DNA of 12,207 nt from Magnetospirillum sp. (GCA_020217035.1 JAIWOG010000194.1:1-12207), one strand, 5' to 3'; positions 1-7,873 are shown, numbered from the stretch's first letter. Notes: a model not told the origin generated them from the letters alone. Numbers and translations are program-made.

Positions 1-126
1 ATGGCCATGCTGAAATACGGCATCCCCGATCTGCGCACCTTCTTCGATTCCGATCTGCGCTGGCTGAAGCATTACGGCTTCGTGCCGCTTGACGTGCCGA
101 CCTTGTCCGGAGGGCTGACCCGATGA
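1..126 (+). CDS. pheS: Phenylalanyl-tRNA synthetase alpha subunit, C-terminal fragment
   Basis: Frame 1 is open from the window edge to TGA at 124-126 and encodes the last 41 residues of a protein whose start lies outside the window. The segment [20 protein letters not shown] followed by WLKHYGF is the conserved C-terminal end of the class II catalytic domain of PheS. PheS pairs with PheT in a heterotetramer that charges tRNA-Phe with phenylalanine in the cytoplasm. The stop codon overlaps the pheT start in an ATGA arrangement, as expected for the coupled pheST operon. The fragment is short, but the motif and the neighbouring gene together make the call secure. Confidence 0.93.
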   Translation: MAMLKYGIPDLRTFFDSDLRWLKHYGFVPLDVPTLSGGLTR

Positions 127-2522
127 AATTCACCCTGTCCTGGCTGAAATCCCATCTGGACACCAATGCCAGCCTGGCCGAGATCGATGCCCGCCTGACC
201 ATGCTGGGCCTGGAAGTCGAGGAAGTCGTTGATCCCGCCAAGGATCTGGCCGACTTCACCGTCGCCCACATCGTCGAGGCCGAACAGCACCCGAACGCCG
301 ACCGCCTGCGCGTCTGCAAGGTGGACACGGGTTCGGGCATCATCCAGGTAGTGTGCGGGGCCCCCAACGCGCGGGCCGGCATCAAGGTCATCCTGGCCCA
401 GCCCGGCTGCTTCATCCCCATCACCGGCGACAAGCTGAAGAAGGGCAACGTGCGCGGTGTCGAAAGCCAGGGCATGATGTGTTCCTGGCGCGAGCTGAAA
501 TTGGGCGAGGACCATGACGGCATCGCCGAGTTGGCCGCCGATGCGCCGGTCGGCGCCAAGCTGGTGGACGTCATCAGCTTCGATCCGCTGATCGAGATTT
601 CCATCACCCCCAACCGCGCCGATTGCCTGGGCGTGCGCGGCATCGCCCGCGACCTGGCGGCGTCGGGTCTGGGGACCTTGAAGCCGCTGGTGGTGAACCC
701 GGTCAAGGGCACCCATGCCAGCCCCATAACGGTGTCCCTGGACTTCCCCGAAGCAGCCCGGAACGCCTGTCCGATGTTCGTCGGCCGTCATTTCAAGGGC
801 GTGAAGAACGGCGAAAGCCCGGCCTGGCTGAAGGACCGGCTGACCGCCATCGGCCTGCGCCCCATCTCGGCGCTGGTGGACATCACCAATTACTTCACCT
901 TCGATTTGGGCCGCCCGCTGCACGTCTTCGACGCGGCCAAGGTCAAGGGCAACGCCATCACCGCCCGTCTGGCCAAGCCGGGCGAGACCCTGCTGGCGCT
1001 AAACGGCAAGGAATACACCTTGTCTTCGGAGATGACGGTGATCGCCGACGCCGCCGGGCCGGAAGCCTTGGGCGGCGTCATGGGCGGCGAGCATTCGGGC
1101 TGCACCGAGGCCACCACCGAGGTGTTCCTGGAAGTGGCTTTGTTCGACCCCATCCGCACCGCCACCACCGGGCGCAAGCTGGACATCCTGTCCGACGCCC
1201 GCTTCCGTTTCGAGCGCGGCGTCGATCCGGCCTTCCTGGTGGACGGCGCCGAGTTGGCCACCGCCATGATCCTGGATTTGTGCGGCGGCGAGGCGTCCGA
1301 CCTGGTGGTCGCCGGCGCCGAGCCCGATTGGCGCCAGTCCATCGCGCTGCGGCCTGAACGGGTTGAAGCCCTGGGCGGGGTGGCGGTGGAGACGGCGCGT
1401 CAGGTGGACATCCTGACCGGCCTGGGCTGCACCGTTTCCGAACATGGCGGCGGCCTGCTGGTGGTGCCGCCGTCCTGGCGCGGCGACATCACCGCCGAGC
1501 ACGATCTGGTGGAAGAGGTCATCCGCGTCAACGGTTACGACCTGCTGCCGGCCACGCCGCTGCCGCGCCCGACCATGTCCAAGCCGGTGCTGACCCCGGC
1601 CCAGCGCCGCGCCGCCTGGGTACGTCGCCAGCTGGCCAGCCGCGGTCTGGTGGAAACCGTCACCTGGTCGTTCTTGGCCTCTGCCCAAGCCAAGCTGTTC
1701 GGCGGCGGGGCGGCGGAAATGCATTTGGCCAACCCTATCTCGGCCGACCTTGATTGCATGCGCCCCTCGGTGCTGCCCAATCTGGTCACCGCTGCCGGCC
1801 GTAACGCCGACCGTGGCTTCAAGGATGTCTGCCTGTTCGAGATCGGCGCCCAGTTCGACGGCCCTGAACCGGGTCAGCAGCGCACCGTCGCCGCCGGCAT
1901 CCGGTTGGGCCGTGCCGTGCCGCGTCATTGGAACGAAAAGACCCGCCCGGTGGACGTCTTCGACGCCAAGGCCGACGTGCTGGCCGCCATCGTCGCCGCC
2001 GGCGCCAACCCGGACTCGTTCCAGACCACCACCGACGCGCCCGGCTGGTACCATCCCGGCCGGTCCGGCGTGTTGAAGCTGGGCAACAAGGCCGTTGCCA
2101 TGTTCGGCGAAGTGCAACCGGCGGTGCTGAACGCGCTGGACGTCAAGGGGCCGATGGTCGCCTTCGAGCTGTTCCTGGACGCACTGCCGCCGCAAAAGGC
2201 CAAGCCCACCAAGGCCAAGCCGCTGGTGAAGTTGTCGCCCTTCCAGCCGCTTGAACGCGACTTCGCCTTCGTGCTGGACGCGTCGGTTTCCGCCGACGCG
2301 GTGCTGCGGGCGGCCAGGAACGCCGACAAGGCGCTGGTCACCGACGTCACCGTCTTCGACCTGTACGAAGGCCCCAATGTGGGCGAGGGCAAGAAGTCCC
2401 TGGCCATCTCGGTGACCCTGCAACCCTTCGACAAGACCCTGACCGACGAGGAAATCGAGGCGGTGGGCAAGAAGATCGTCGAAGGTGTCACCAAGGCCAC
2501 CGGGGGCGTGCTGCGGGGCTGA
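123..2522 (+). CDS. pheT: Phenylalanyl-tRNA synthetase beta subunit
   Basis: The protein has 799 residues, close to the roughly 795 usual for bacterial PheT. It is the structural and editing subunit of phenylalanyl-tRNA synthetase. Visible domains in order are an N-terminal tRNA-binding OB fold (about 39-150, with [20 protein letters not shown]), the B3/B4 editing region (about 215-385, preceded by [20 protein letters not shown]), the B5 domain (about 400-475, ending in [14 protein letters not shown]), the catalytic-like core, and the C-terminal anticodon-binding FDX-ACB domain (about 704-798, starting [15 protein letters not shown]). The start at 123 shares four bases with the pheS stop, which suggests translational coupling. 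A histidine-phosphatase gene begins one base after the stop and is probably on the same message. I see no frameshift or missing domain. Confidence 0.97.
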   Translation: MKFTLSWLKSHLDTNASLAEIDARLTMLGLEVEEVVDPAKDLADFTVAHIVEAEQHPNADRLRVCKVDTGSGIIQVVCGAPNARAGIKVILAQPGCFIPITGDKLKKGNVRGVESQGMMCSWRELKLGEDHDGIAELAADAPVGAKLVDVISFDPLIEISITPNRADCLGVRGIARDLAASGLGTLKPLVVNPVKGTHASPITVSLDFPEAARNACPMFVGRHFKGVKNGESPAWLKDRLTAIGLRPISALVDITNYFTFDLGRPLHVFDAAKVKGNAITARLAKPGETLLALNGKEYTLSSEMTVIADAAGPEALGGVMGGEHSGCTEATTEVFLEVALFDPIRTATTGRKLDILSDARFRFERGVDPAFLVDGAELATAMILDLCGGEASDLVVAGAEPDWRQSIALRPERVEALGGVAVETARQVDILTGLGCTVSEHGGGLLVVPPSWRGDITAEHDLVEEVIRVNGYDLLPATPLPRPTMSKPVLTPAQRRAAWVRRQLASRGLVETVTWSFLASAQAKLFGGGAAEMHLANPISADLDCMRPSVLPNLVTAAGRNADRGFKDVCLFEIGAQFDGPEPGQQRTVAAGIRLGRAVPRHWNEKTRPVDVFDAKADVLAAIVAAGANPDSFQTTTDAPGWYHPGRSGVLKLGNKAVAMFGEVQPAVLNALDVKGPMVAFELFLDALPPQKAKPTKAKPLVKLSPFQPLERDFAFVLDASVSADAVLRAARNADKALVTDVTVFDLYEGPNVGEGKKSLAISVTLQPFDKTLTDEEIEAVGKKIVEGVTKATGGVLRG

Positions 2523-2523
2523 C

Positions 2524-3105
2524 ATGGCCACCATCATCCTGTTCCGGCACGGCGAGACCCATTGGAACCGCCAGAAGCGCATCCAGGGCCATGGCGATTC
2601 CCCTTTGACCTTGAAGGGGATCGACCAGGCCCGCGCCTATGGTCGTGCGGTCAAGCCGTTGCTGGGGGCGGCCAAGTGGCGGCTGGTGTCGTCGCCCTTG
2701 TCGCGCTGCATGCAGAGCATGGCCATCCTGTGCGAGACCGCCGATCTGGATTTCGCCCAGGTGGAACGCGACGCCCGACTGAAGGAGGTCTCCACCGGCG
2801 AGTATTCCGGCCGGCTGAAATCCGAGTTCGCCCCCGGCCATCTGGGCGGCAGCGGGCGGCAATCGTGGTTCTTCCAGTGTCCGGGTGGCGAATCCCACCA
2901 GCACATGGTTGAACGTCTGTCTGCTTGGTTGAACTCCCTGGGGGACGACGAACACGTTCTGGCGGTCAGCCACGGCATCGCCGGCAAGGTCCTGCGCGGT
3001 CTTTATGCCGGCATGGATCCGGATTTCGCCCTGGCCCAGGACAGCCCCCAGGACGCCTTCTATCTGCTGCGTGACGGCCGCGTCGAGCGTCACGATAGCG
3101 TTTAG
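2524..3105 (+). CDS. Histidine phosphatase family protein (phosphoglycerate mutase-like)
   Basis: The protein has 193 residues from the ATG at 2524. An in-frame start at 2485 would lie inside pheT and add a poorly conserved leader, while the family's beta strand IILFRHGET begins just after the chosen Met. The catalytic signature RHGET is at residues 8-12 (phosphorylated His9). Arg61 in SSPLSRC, the likely proton donor Glu88 in LKEVSTGEYSG, and the second His150 in AVSHGIAG complete the family's active site. The single domain and size fit small acid-phosphatase-like or GpmB/CobC-like members, and substrate cannot be read from the sequence. There is no signal peptide, so it should be cytoplasmic. 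The gene starts one base after the pheT stop with no strong ribosome-binding site of its own, so coupling to pheT is likely. Whether it has any role linked to tRNA charging is unknown. Confidence 0.88.
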   Translation: MATIILFRHGETHWNRQKRIQGHGDSPLTLKGIDQARAYGRAVKPLLGAAKWRLVSSPLSRCMQSMAILCETADLDFAQVERDARLKEVSTGEYSGRLKSEFAPGHLGGSGRQSWFFQCPGGESHQHMVERLSAWLNSLGDDEHVLAVSHGIAGKVLRGLYAGMDPDFALAQDSPQDAFYLLRDGRVERHDSV

Positions 3106-3178
3106 GCGCTTTCGGGGGTTGCCGCCAGTGCCGGCTTGGTGTTCATTGGGGCTTGTGCGTAAGGCGAAGGGAAGCGGA

Positions 3179-3928
3179 ATGAAACGGTTGCTGCTGGCTT
3201 TGGCGATGACGGCGGGATTGTTTTGCCCAGCGCAGGCGGCCCAGCGTGAGTTGGTCGTCGGCGTCGAGGATCTGGAATATTACCCCCTTTATGCCATACG
3301 TGACGGCGAATATGTGGGAGCCGTGCGGGAAATCCTTGACGCCTTCGCCCGCGCGAAGGGCTACAAGATGACCTATCGCCCGTTGCCCATCAAACGCCTC
3401 TACGCCGAGTTGACCGGCGGTGGCATCGACATGAAGATGCCCGACAACCCCAATTGGGGCGCCGAGGCCAAGGCCGGGTTGAAGGTGATCTATTCCAAGC
3501 CCGTGGTGTCCTATATCGACGGCGTCCTGGTGCGTCCGGGTTCGGTGGCCAAGCCGGTCGAACAATTCGCCACACTGGGCACGGTGTCCGGCTTCACCCC
3601 CTATGCTTGGCTCGACCGGGTGAAAAGCGGCAAAGTGGCGCTGAAGGAAAACCCGCGCATGGAATTGCTGTTGCGCCAGACCGTGGTCGGTCATGTGGAA
3701 GGCGCCTATGTCAACGTGGCGGTGGCCCACCACGTGGTGAACTCGATCCTCAACATGCCCGGGGCCTTGGTGTTCAACCCCATGCTGCCGCATTCGCGCG
3801 ACCATTATCACTTGTCGACCATCGCCCATGGCGACATCGTTGCCGAATTCGATGACTGGATGAAAGACAACGCCCAGTTGGTCAAGGACATCAAGGATCG
3901 GTTCGGCGCCGAAAAGGGCGCCAACTGA
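3179..3928 (+). CDS. Secreted solute-binding protein, family 3-like
   Basis: The protein has 249 residues. The ATG at 3179 is chosen because AAGGGA (3167-3172) sits 6 nt upstream and the product then opens with a clean signal peptide (MKRLLLALAMTAGLF, likely cut after the AQA at 18-20). The longer open frame from 3005 overlaps the phosphatase gene and hides this. The mature part begins ELVVGVEDLEYYPLYAIRDG, continues with G-x-x-REILDAFARAKG, and has KPVVSYIDGVLVRPGS in the middle, a layout like periplasmic amino-acid-binding (SBP_bac_3) folds. Cys16 lacks a proper lipobox, so this is probably not a lipoprotein. No permease or ATPase gene is next to it, so it may be an orphan receptor, serve a distant transporter, or feed a sensor. 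The ligand is unknown. Its stop is only 4 bases from the convergent greB stop. Confidence 0.78.
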   Translation: MKRLLLALAMTAGLFCPAQAAQRELVVGVEDLEYYPLYAIRDGEYVGAVREILDAFARAKGYKMTYRPLPIKRLYAELTGGGIDMKMPDNPNWGAEAKAGLKVIYSKPVVSYIDGVLVRPGSVAKPVEQFATLGTVSGFTPYAWLDRVKSGKVALKENPRMELLLRQTVVGHVEGAYVNVAVAHHVVNSILNMPGALVFNPMLPHSRDHYHLSTIAHGDIVAEFDDWMKDNAQLVKDIKDRFGAEKGAN

Positions 3929-3932
3929 CGGC

Positions 3933-4490
3933 TCAGTCGACAGCGATATACGCGATCTCGATGATTTCCAGCGTCTCGACGCCGCCGGGGATCCGCAACT
4001 GCACCACGTCGCCCTCGTATGCCTTCATCAGCGCCCGGGCGATGGGGGCGATCCAGGAAATGCGCCCCTTTTCCAGATCGGCTTCGTCGATACCGACGAT
4101 AGTCACCGTCTTTTCCTCGTCGCGCGAATTGGCGTAGGTGACAGTGGCGCCGAAGAACACCTGATCCTTGTTGGTCTGGGCGGTGGGGTCGACGACGCGC
4201 GCCGCCTCGATGCGCTTGGTCAGGAAGCGCAGGCGGCGGTCGATTTCGCGCAGGCGCTTCTTGCCATAGATGTAGTCGCCGTTTTCCGAGCGGTCGCCGT
4301 TGCCCGCCGCCCAGGACACGGTTTCCACCACCTTGGGGCGTTCGACGCGGGCCAGTTGGTTCAATTCGGCCCGCAACTTCTCCAGGCCCTTGGGGGTGAT
4401 GTAATTGGGCGAGCCCTTGGGAATGGGCGTCGCCCCTTCCGGCAGGTCGTCGTCGTCGTGGTCGGATTCCTTGGTGAAGGCTTTACTCAT
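3933..4490 (-). CDS. greB: Transcription elongation factor GreB
   Basis: The protein has 185 residues. The coiled-coil finger carries GNGDRSENGDYIYGKKRLRE, continuing into IDRRLRFLTKRIE, which is the GreB form rather than GreA. Asp66 and Glu69 match the tip acidic residues that GreA/GreB insert into the RNA polymerase secondary channel to stimulate cleavage of backtracked RNA. The C-terminal FKBP-like domain (about 108-185) includes TVTYANSRDEEKTVTIVG and the end RIPGGVETLEIIEIAYI. The first 27 residues are an acidic extension (DHDDDD) absent from the roughly 158-residue E. coli protein. I believe such tails are common in alphaproteobacterial GreB, from memory. The start codon lies within the 3' end of pabC (8-nt overlap), so greB is probably translated by coupling as the last gene of pabB-pabC-greB. 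No terminator follows, because the convergent gene ends 4 bases away. Confidence 0.93.
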   Translation of the reverse strand: MSKAFTKESDHDDDDLPEGATPIPKGSPNYITPKGLEKLRAELNQLARVERPKVVETVSWAAGNGDRSENGDYIYGKKRLREIDRRLRFLTKRIEAARVVDPTAQTNKDQVFFGATVTYANSRDEEKTVTIVGIDEADLEKGRISWIAPIARALMKAYEGDVVQLRIPGGVETLEIIEIAYIAVD

Positions 4491-5295
4491 GCTCGGCTTC
4501 TCGGTTCAGGCGCGCCCCCAGCGGGCCGGGCAGGCCGTCGCCGATGGCGTGGGTATCGACGGCGACCAGCGGGCGTACCGACAGCGCGTTGGTCAGGAAG
4601 GCTTCGCGGGCGTTCAGCAAATCCTCGCGGCTGATGCTGCGTTCGATGGCCACCATGCTGCGCAGCAATTCGGCCCGCCGCACCCCCGGCAGGGCACCGT
4701 CGCCGACCGGCGGGGTGACCAGGACGCCGTCGCTTCCCACCACGAAGATGTTGGCGATGGTGGTTTCGGCGACCCGGTCCAAGGTGTTCAGCACGATGGC
4801 GTCGTCGGCGCCCTTGTCCTGAGCTTCCAGACGCGCCAGCACATTGTCCAGATAAGACAGCGCCTTGACCCGCGACAGCGGCGACATCTGGTTGCGGTGC
4901 ACGGTTTCGGCGGTGATCGCCCGCACCGGTCCCATGGCCGGCGGCAAGGGGGCGGCGGTCAGCACCCAGGTGGGGGTGCAGGGATCGGGCGGCAACAATC
5001 CGCGCTGGCCGGGGCCGCGGCTGACGCTCAGGCGCAGGGCGGCGTCGTGCAATCCGTTGGCCTGCAACACGGTGCTGATGGATTCTTCCAGTTGATCCGG
5101 TTGCAGCGGCAGCGGTAGCCGCAGGATGGCGGCGCCGTCGCGCAGCCGGGCCAGATGCAGGTCCAGGCGCAGCGGGCGCCCATGGCGCACCTTGATGGTT
5201 TCGAACAAGCCGTCACCCAGGGTAAAGCCGCGATCGTTGGCCGACAGGGCGCGGTCCGAGGTCGGGACCAGCCGGCCGTTCAACATCAACATCAT
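4483..5295 (-). CDS. pabC: Class IV aminotransferase, probable 4-amino-4-deoxychorismate lyase
   Basis: The protein has 270 residues. It is a fold-type IV PLP enzyme: the N-terminal NDRGFTLGDGLFETIKV (about 20-36) is characteristic, the PLP-binding Lys is most likely Lys144 in SRVKALSYLDNVLARLEA, and the later AETTIANIFVV holds the phosphate-contacting glutamate region. The reaction inferred from context is release of pyruvate from aminodeoxychorismate to give p-aminobenzoate, since pabB is directly upstream. Sequence alone does not exclude D-amino-acid or branched-chain aminotransferase activity. The ATG at 5293-5295 is favoured by AGGAG (5303-5307) 7 nt upstream; it overlaps the pabB stop by 4 nt. 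A second ATG follows immediately and a third two codons later, so the exact start is uncertain by a few residues. Confidence 0.87.
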   Translation of the reverse strand: MMLMLNGRLVPTSDRALSANDRGFTLGDGLFETIKVRHGRPLRLDLHLARLRDGAAILRLPLPLQPDQLEESISTVLQANGLHDAALRLSVSRGPGQRGLLPPDPCTPTWVLTAAPLPPAMGPVRAITAETVHRNQMSPLSRVKALSYLDNVLARLEAQDKGADDAIVLNTLDRVAETTIANIFVVGSDGVLVTPPVGDGALPGVRRAELLRSMVAIERSISREDLLNAREAFLTNALSVRPLVAVDTHAIGDGLPGPLGARLNREAEHE

Positions 5296-6611
5296 GGTCT
5301 TTCTCCTGCCAGCGCCCGCAGGATGGGGCCGGCCTTGACCAGGGTTTCGTCATATTCGGCGGCCGGGTCGGATTCGGCGGTGATGCCGCCCCCGGCGTGG
5401 ATGGCCACCTGCCCGTCGCGCCAGGCGGCGACGCGGATGGCCACCGCCAAATCCATGGCGCCGTCGTCGCCGAACCAGCCATGGGCCCCGCAATAGGGGC
5501 CGCGCGGCGCGGTTTCCAATTCGGCGATGATCTCCATGGCGCGGATCTTTGGCGCACCGGTGATCGATCCGGGCGGGAAGGCGGCTTGCAGCAAGTCCAC
5601 CGCCCCCAGGCCGGGGCGCAAGGTTCCGGTGACCACCGAGACCAGATGATGGATGGCGGGAAAGCTTTCCAAGCCCATGCGGGTCGGGGCGCGGACGCTG
5701 CCGATGGCGCAGACGCGGGACAAGTCGTTGCGCATCAGATCCAGGATCATCAGGTTCTCGGCCCGGTCCTTGGCGCTGTCGGCCAGTTCCAAGGCCAGGG
5801 CGCGGTCGCGCAGGGGGTCGGCATGGCGCGGCCTGGTGCCCTTGATCGGACGGCTTTCCACATGGCCCTGGGCATCCAGCGACAAGAAGCGTTCCGGCGA
5901 CACAGCCGCCAGGACGCAGTCGCCGCCGCCGATGAAGGCGGAAAACGGCCCCGGCGCCAGGTGTCGCATGCGTCGGTAGAGGTCGAAGGCGGACAGGCCG
6001 GGTGGCGCGGTGGCGGTGAAACGCTGGGCCAAGTTGGCCTGGAACACATCGCCGGCGCGGATGTAGTCCACCACCCGGGCGACGCGAGCCTGATACTGGT
6101 CGCGGGACAAATCCGGTTGGGCCTGGACGCCGGTCAGCCAATCCACCGGCGGCAAGGCGGGGGCCGCCATCAGGCGGTCGCGCAGGTGGCGGGCGGCCTT
6201 GTCCTCGCCCACCACCCAGGCTTGGCCTTGCTGGTGGTCGAAGGCGGCCACCGCGTTGAACTCGCCCAACACGCAATCGGGAAAGCTCGGTTGGGCGGGA
6301 TGCGGTGGGGGCAGGCGTTCCAGATGGCGGCCCAGATCATAGGACAGCCAACCGGCGAAGCCGCCCTGGAACGGCGGCAGGCCGGTTCGGGCGCTGTCGT
6401 GGCGGGCCGCCAGCCGTGCTTTCAAGCGGACAAACGGCGCAGTGCCGTCGCCGACCAGCACGTCCACCGGATCGGCGGCGATATAGGAATAGCGCGATCG
6501 GGGGTCACCCCTGGCCGCGCTGTCCAGCAGCACCGCCAGGGGATCGTCGGCCAAGGGGGCGAAGAATGCGATCGGATCGGCCGCCGGCAGATCAAGAACC
6601 GTCTTCGGCAT
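5292..6611 (-). CDS. pabB: Aminodeoxychorismate synthase component I
   Basis: The protein has 439 residues. It converts chorismate plus ammonia to 4-amino-4-deoxychorismate in the p-aminobenzoate branch of folate synthesis. An N-terminal domain with SRYSYIAADP (39-48) is followed by the chorismate-binding domain (about 170-432). The motif PIKGTRPR (255-262) is diagnostic: Lys257 is the PabB-type residue where anthranilate synthase TrpE has alanine (PIAGT). Other family blocks are DRAENLMILDLMRNDLSRVC (282-301), HHLVSVVTGTL, and FPPGSITGAPKIRAMEII (345-362). No glutamine amidotransferase gene (pabA/trpG) is in the window, so ammonia must come from a subunit encoded elsewhere. The stop overlaps the pabC start (ATGA). 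The ribosome-binding site is weak, and a perfect palindrome at 6625-6648 lies 13 nt upstream of the ATG. Confidence 0.94.
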   Translation of the reverse strand: MPKTVLDLPAADPIAFFAPLADDPLAVLLDSAARGDPRSRYSYIAADPVDVLVGDGTAPFVRLKARLAARHDSARTGLPPFQGGFAGWLSYDLGRHLERLPPPHPAQPSFPDCVLGEFNAVAAFDHQQGQAWVVGEDKAARHLRDRLMAAPALPPVDWLTGVQAQPDLSRDQYQARVARVVDYIRAGDVFQANLAQRFTATAPPGLSAFDLYRRMRHLAPGPFSAFIGGGDCVLAAVSPERFLSLDAQGHVESRPIKGTRPRHADPLRDRALALELADSAKDRAENLMILDLMRNDLSRVCAIGSVRAPTRMGLESFPAIHHLVSVVTGTLRPGLGAVDLLQAAFPPGSITGAPKIRAMEIIAELETAPRGPYCGAHGWFGDDGAMDLAVAIRVAAWRDGQVAIHAGGGITAESDPAAEYDETLVKAGPILRALAGERP

Positions 6612-6624
6612 TTTACACCCGTTC

Positions 6625-6648
6625 CCGGTGATCGGAACCGATCACCGG
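6625..6648. promoter_or_regulatory. Perfect 11-2-11 palindrome upstream of pabB
   Basis: The arms CCGGTGATCGG and CCGATCACCGG are exact reverse complements separated by AA. The element lies 13 nt upstream of the pabB ATG on the minus strand. It could be an operator for a dimeric regulator, a hairpin in the pabB leader, or the end of the neighbouring repeat region. On the minus strand the hairpin is followed by GGGAACGGGTGTAAA, so there is no U-tract and it is not a standard intrinsic terminator. I know of no regulator with this site. Confidence 0.5.
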
Positions 6649-6650
6649 CG

Positions 6651-6730
6651 CCCTCAAGCGGCGGGCGCATCCCTCCGGCATGCTTGCCTCCCGCGGCATA
6701 AGCCGCGCGGCGCAGTCGCGCCTAACCAAG
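6651..6730 (-). repeat. Dispersed intergenic repeat, copy 1
   Basis: This 80-nt stretch matches 8424-8503 at 71 of 80 positions without gaps. It contains an imperfect stem (6667-6683, GCATCCC against GGCATGC, one C-C mismatch), the self-complementary GCCGCGCGGC, a short GGCGC/GCGCC stem, and ends at CCTAACCAA, which forms part of the hairpin at 6725-6761. It fills the gap between the D-2-hydroxyacid dehydrogenase stop and pabB. The strand is given as minus because both copies follow the 3' end of a minus-strand gene. Confidence 0.85.
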
Positions 6731-6761
6731 TCTCCATGAGTTTCACTCATCGAGACTTGGT
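6725..6761 (-). terminator. Long hairpin after the D-2-hydroxyacid dehydrogenase gene
   Basis: The arms ACCAAGTCTCCATGAGT and ACTCATCGAGACTTGGT pair over 17 positions with one C-C mismatch around a TTC loop. The hairpin begins one base beyond the TAA (6763-6765) of the minus-strand gene, which is where a transcription terminator or mRNA-stabilising stem would sit. The minus-strand sequence after the stem is TAGGCGCGAC, so the U-tract of a classical intrinsic terminator is absent. Function as a terminator is an inference from position and stem strength. Confidence 0.5.
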
Positions 6762-6762
6762 C

Positions 6763-7749
6763 TTACAGCATGCTGGCGAGCACGCGGTCCGGCGGGTTGT
6801 GGCCGTCGGCGAAGGTCTTGATGTTGATGATGACCTTCTCGCCCATGTCGATGCGGCCCTCGATGGTGGCCGAACCCAGATGGGGCAGCAGCACCACGTT
6901 GTCCAGTCCCAGCAGCTTGGGGTTGACGGAGGGTTCGTGCTCGAACACGTCCAGGCCGGCGCCGGCCAGTTCGCCGCGACCCAGCATGCGGGTCAGGGCG
7001 TTCTCGTCGACGATCTCGCCGCGCGAGGTGTTGATCACGTAGGCATGCGGCTGCAACAGGGCCAGTCGACGGGCCGACAGCAGATGGAAAGTGGCCGGGG
7101 TGTGCGGGCAATGCACGGTGACCACGTCCATGCGGGCCAGCATCTGGTCCAGGCTTTCCCAATAGGTGGCTTCCAGTTCGGCTTCCACTTCGGGATGCAG
7201 GCGCTTGCGGTTGTGGTAGTGGATGGACATGCCGAACGCCTTGGCGCGACGCGCCACCGCCTGGCCGATGCGACCCATGCCGATGATGCCCAGGCGCTTG
7301 CCCCAGATGCGGTGGCCCAGCATGTGGGTGGGGCTCCAGCCGTTCCACTTCTCCGAACGCAGCAGGCGTTCGCCCTCGGCCAGGCGACGCGGCACCGCCA
7401 GGATCAGCGCCATGGTCATGTCGGCGGTGTCCTCGGTCAGCACGCCGGGCGTGTTGGTGACGGTGACTGAACGCTGACGGGCGCTGGCCAGGTCGATGTG
7501 GTCGACGCCGGTGCCGAAATTGGCGATCAGCTTCAGGTTGGGGCCGGCTTGGGCCAGGACGGAAGAATCGATGCGGTCGGTGATGGTGGGCACCAAAACG
7601 TCGGCGGTCTTCACCGCCTCGATCAACTCGGCCTTGCTCATCGCCTTGTCGTCAAGATTGAGCCGCGTGTCGAACAGCTCCATCATCCGCGTCTCGATGA
7701 CGTCGGGCAGCTTGCGGGTGACGACGACGAGGGGCTTTTTCTGTGGCAT
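6763..7749 (-). CDS. D-2-hydroxyacid dehydrogenase, glyoxylate/hydroxypyruvate reductase type
   Basis: The protein has 328 residues. It is an NAD(P)H-dependent oxidoreductase of the D-isomer 2-hydroxyacid dehydrogenase family, most like bacterial glyoxylate reductase / D-glycerate dehydrogenase (GyaR-like), cytoplasmic. Visible features are LIANFGTGVDHID (74-86) and TNTPGVLTEDTADM in the substrate domain, the Rossmann motif GIIGMGRIGQAVARRAKAFG (154-173, GxGxxG at 157-162), and the catalytic triad Arg243 (NTSRGEIVDE), Glu272 (DVFEHEP) and His290 (LLPHLGSAT). The ATG at 7747-7749 has a strong Shine-Dalgarno GGAGGAG (7758-7764) 8 nt upstream. The gene is monocistronic as far as the sequence shows, divergent from the SH3-protein gene and followed by the hairpin at 6725-6761. 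Which 2-oxoacid is preferred cannot be read from the sequence. Confidence 0.9.
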   Translation of the reverse strand: MPQKKPLVVVTRKLPDVIETRMMELFDTRLNLDDKAMSKAELIEAVKTADVLVPTITDRIDSSVLAQAGPNLKLIANFGTGVDHIDLASARQRSVTVTNTPGVLTEDTADMTMALILAVPRRLAEGERLLRSEKWNGWSPTHMLGHRIWGKRLGIIGMGRIGQAVARRAKAFGMSIHYHNRKRLHPEVEAELEATYWESLDQMLARMDVVTVHCPHTPATFHLLSARRLALLQPHAYVINTSRGEIVDENALTRMLGRGELAGAGLDVFEHEPSVNPKLLGLDNVVLLPHLGSATIEGRIDMGEKVIINIKTFADGHNPPDRVLASML

Positions 7750-7792
7750 TCTTCGTTCTCCTCCCGGGACCCCAATTCACTTCACGACCTAT

Positions 7793-7810
7793 CAAGACCT
7801 GACGGTCTTG
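7793..7810. promoter_or_regulatory. CAAGACC/GGTCTTG inverted repeat in the divergent promoter region
   Basis: CAAGACC (7793-7799) and GGTCTTG (7804-7810) are perfect inverted 7-mers with a 4-nt spacer. The dyad is 43 nt upstream of the D-2-hydroxyacid dehydrogenase start. A third CAAGACC lies at 7860-7866, inside the spacer of the promoter for the divergent gene. This is the arrangement expected of a shared operator, but no regulator gene is adjacent and the assignment is inference. Confidence 0.4.
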
Positions 7811-7842
7811 TCCAGCGATGGTTTCATGCCGCGCCCCTTCGC

Positions 7843-7873
7843 TTGACCGAGCGGGCACCCAAGACCCTATAAT
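7843..7873 (+). promoter_or_regulatory. Sigma-70-like promoter for the SH3-domain protein gene
   Basis: TTGACC (7843-7848) and a perfect TATAAT (7868-7873) are separated by 19 nt, slightly longer than the optimal 17. Transcription would start near 7880, leaving a leader of about 30 nt that contains AAGGAG (7893-7898) ahead of the ATG at 7910. Such a close match to consensus stands out in this GC-rich sequence. Confidence 0.65.

Noticed and set aside
999..2582. A 527-codon open frame on the minus strand opposite pheT.
   Set aside because: It is a by-product of high GC codon use in pheT: its composition is Gly/Gln/His/Arg rich, no domain is recognisable, and pheT is a complete, well-conserved gene on the other strand.
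6612..6660. Possible pabB promoter with TAAAAT next to the start codon.
   Set aside because: The hexamer overlaps the ATG and no -35-like element lies at a suitable distance, so it cannot drive pabB in the usual way.
5397..6701. A 434-codon open frame on the plus strand opposite pabB.
   Set aside because: pabB is unmistakable by its PIKGT and GSITGAPK motifs; the antisense frame has biased composition and no recognisable domain.
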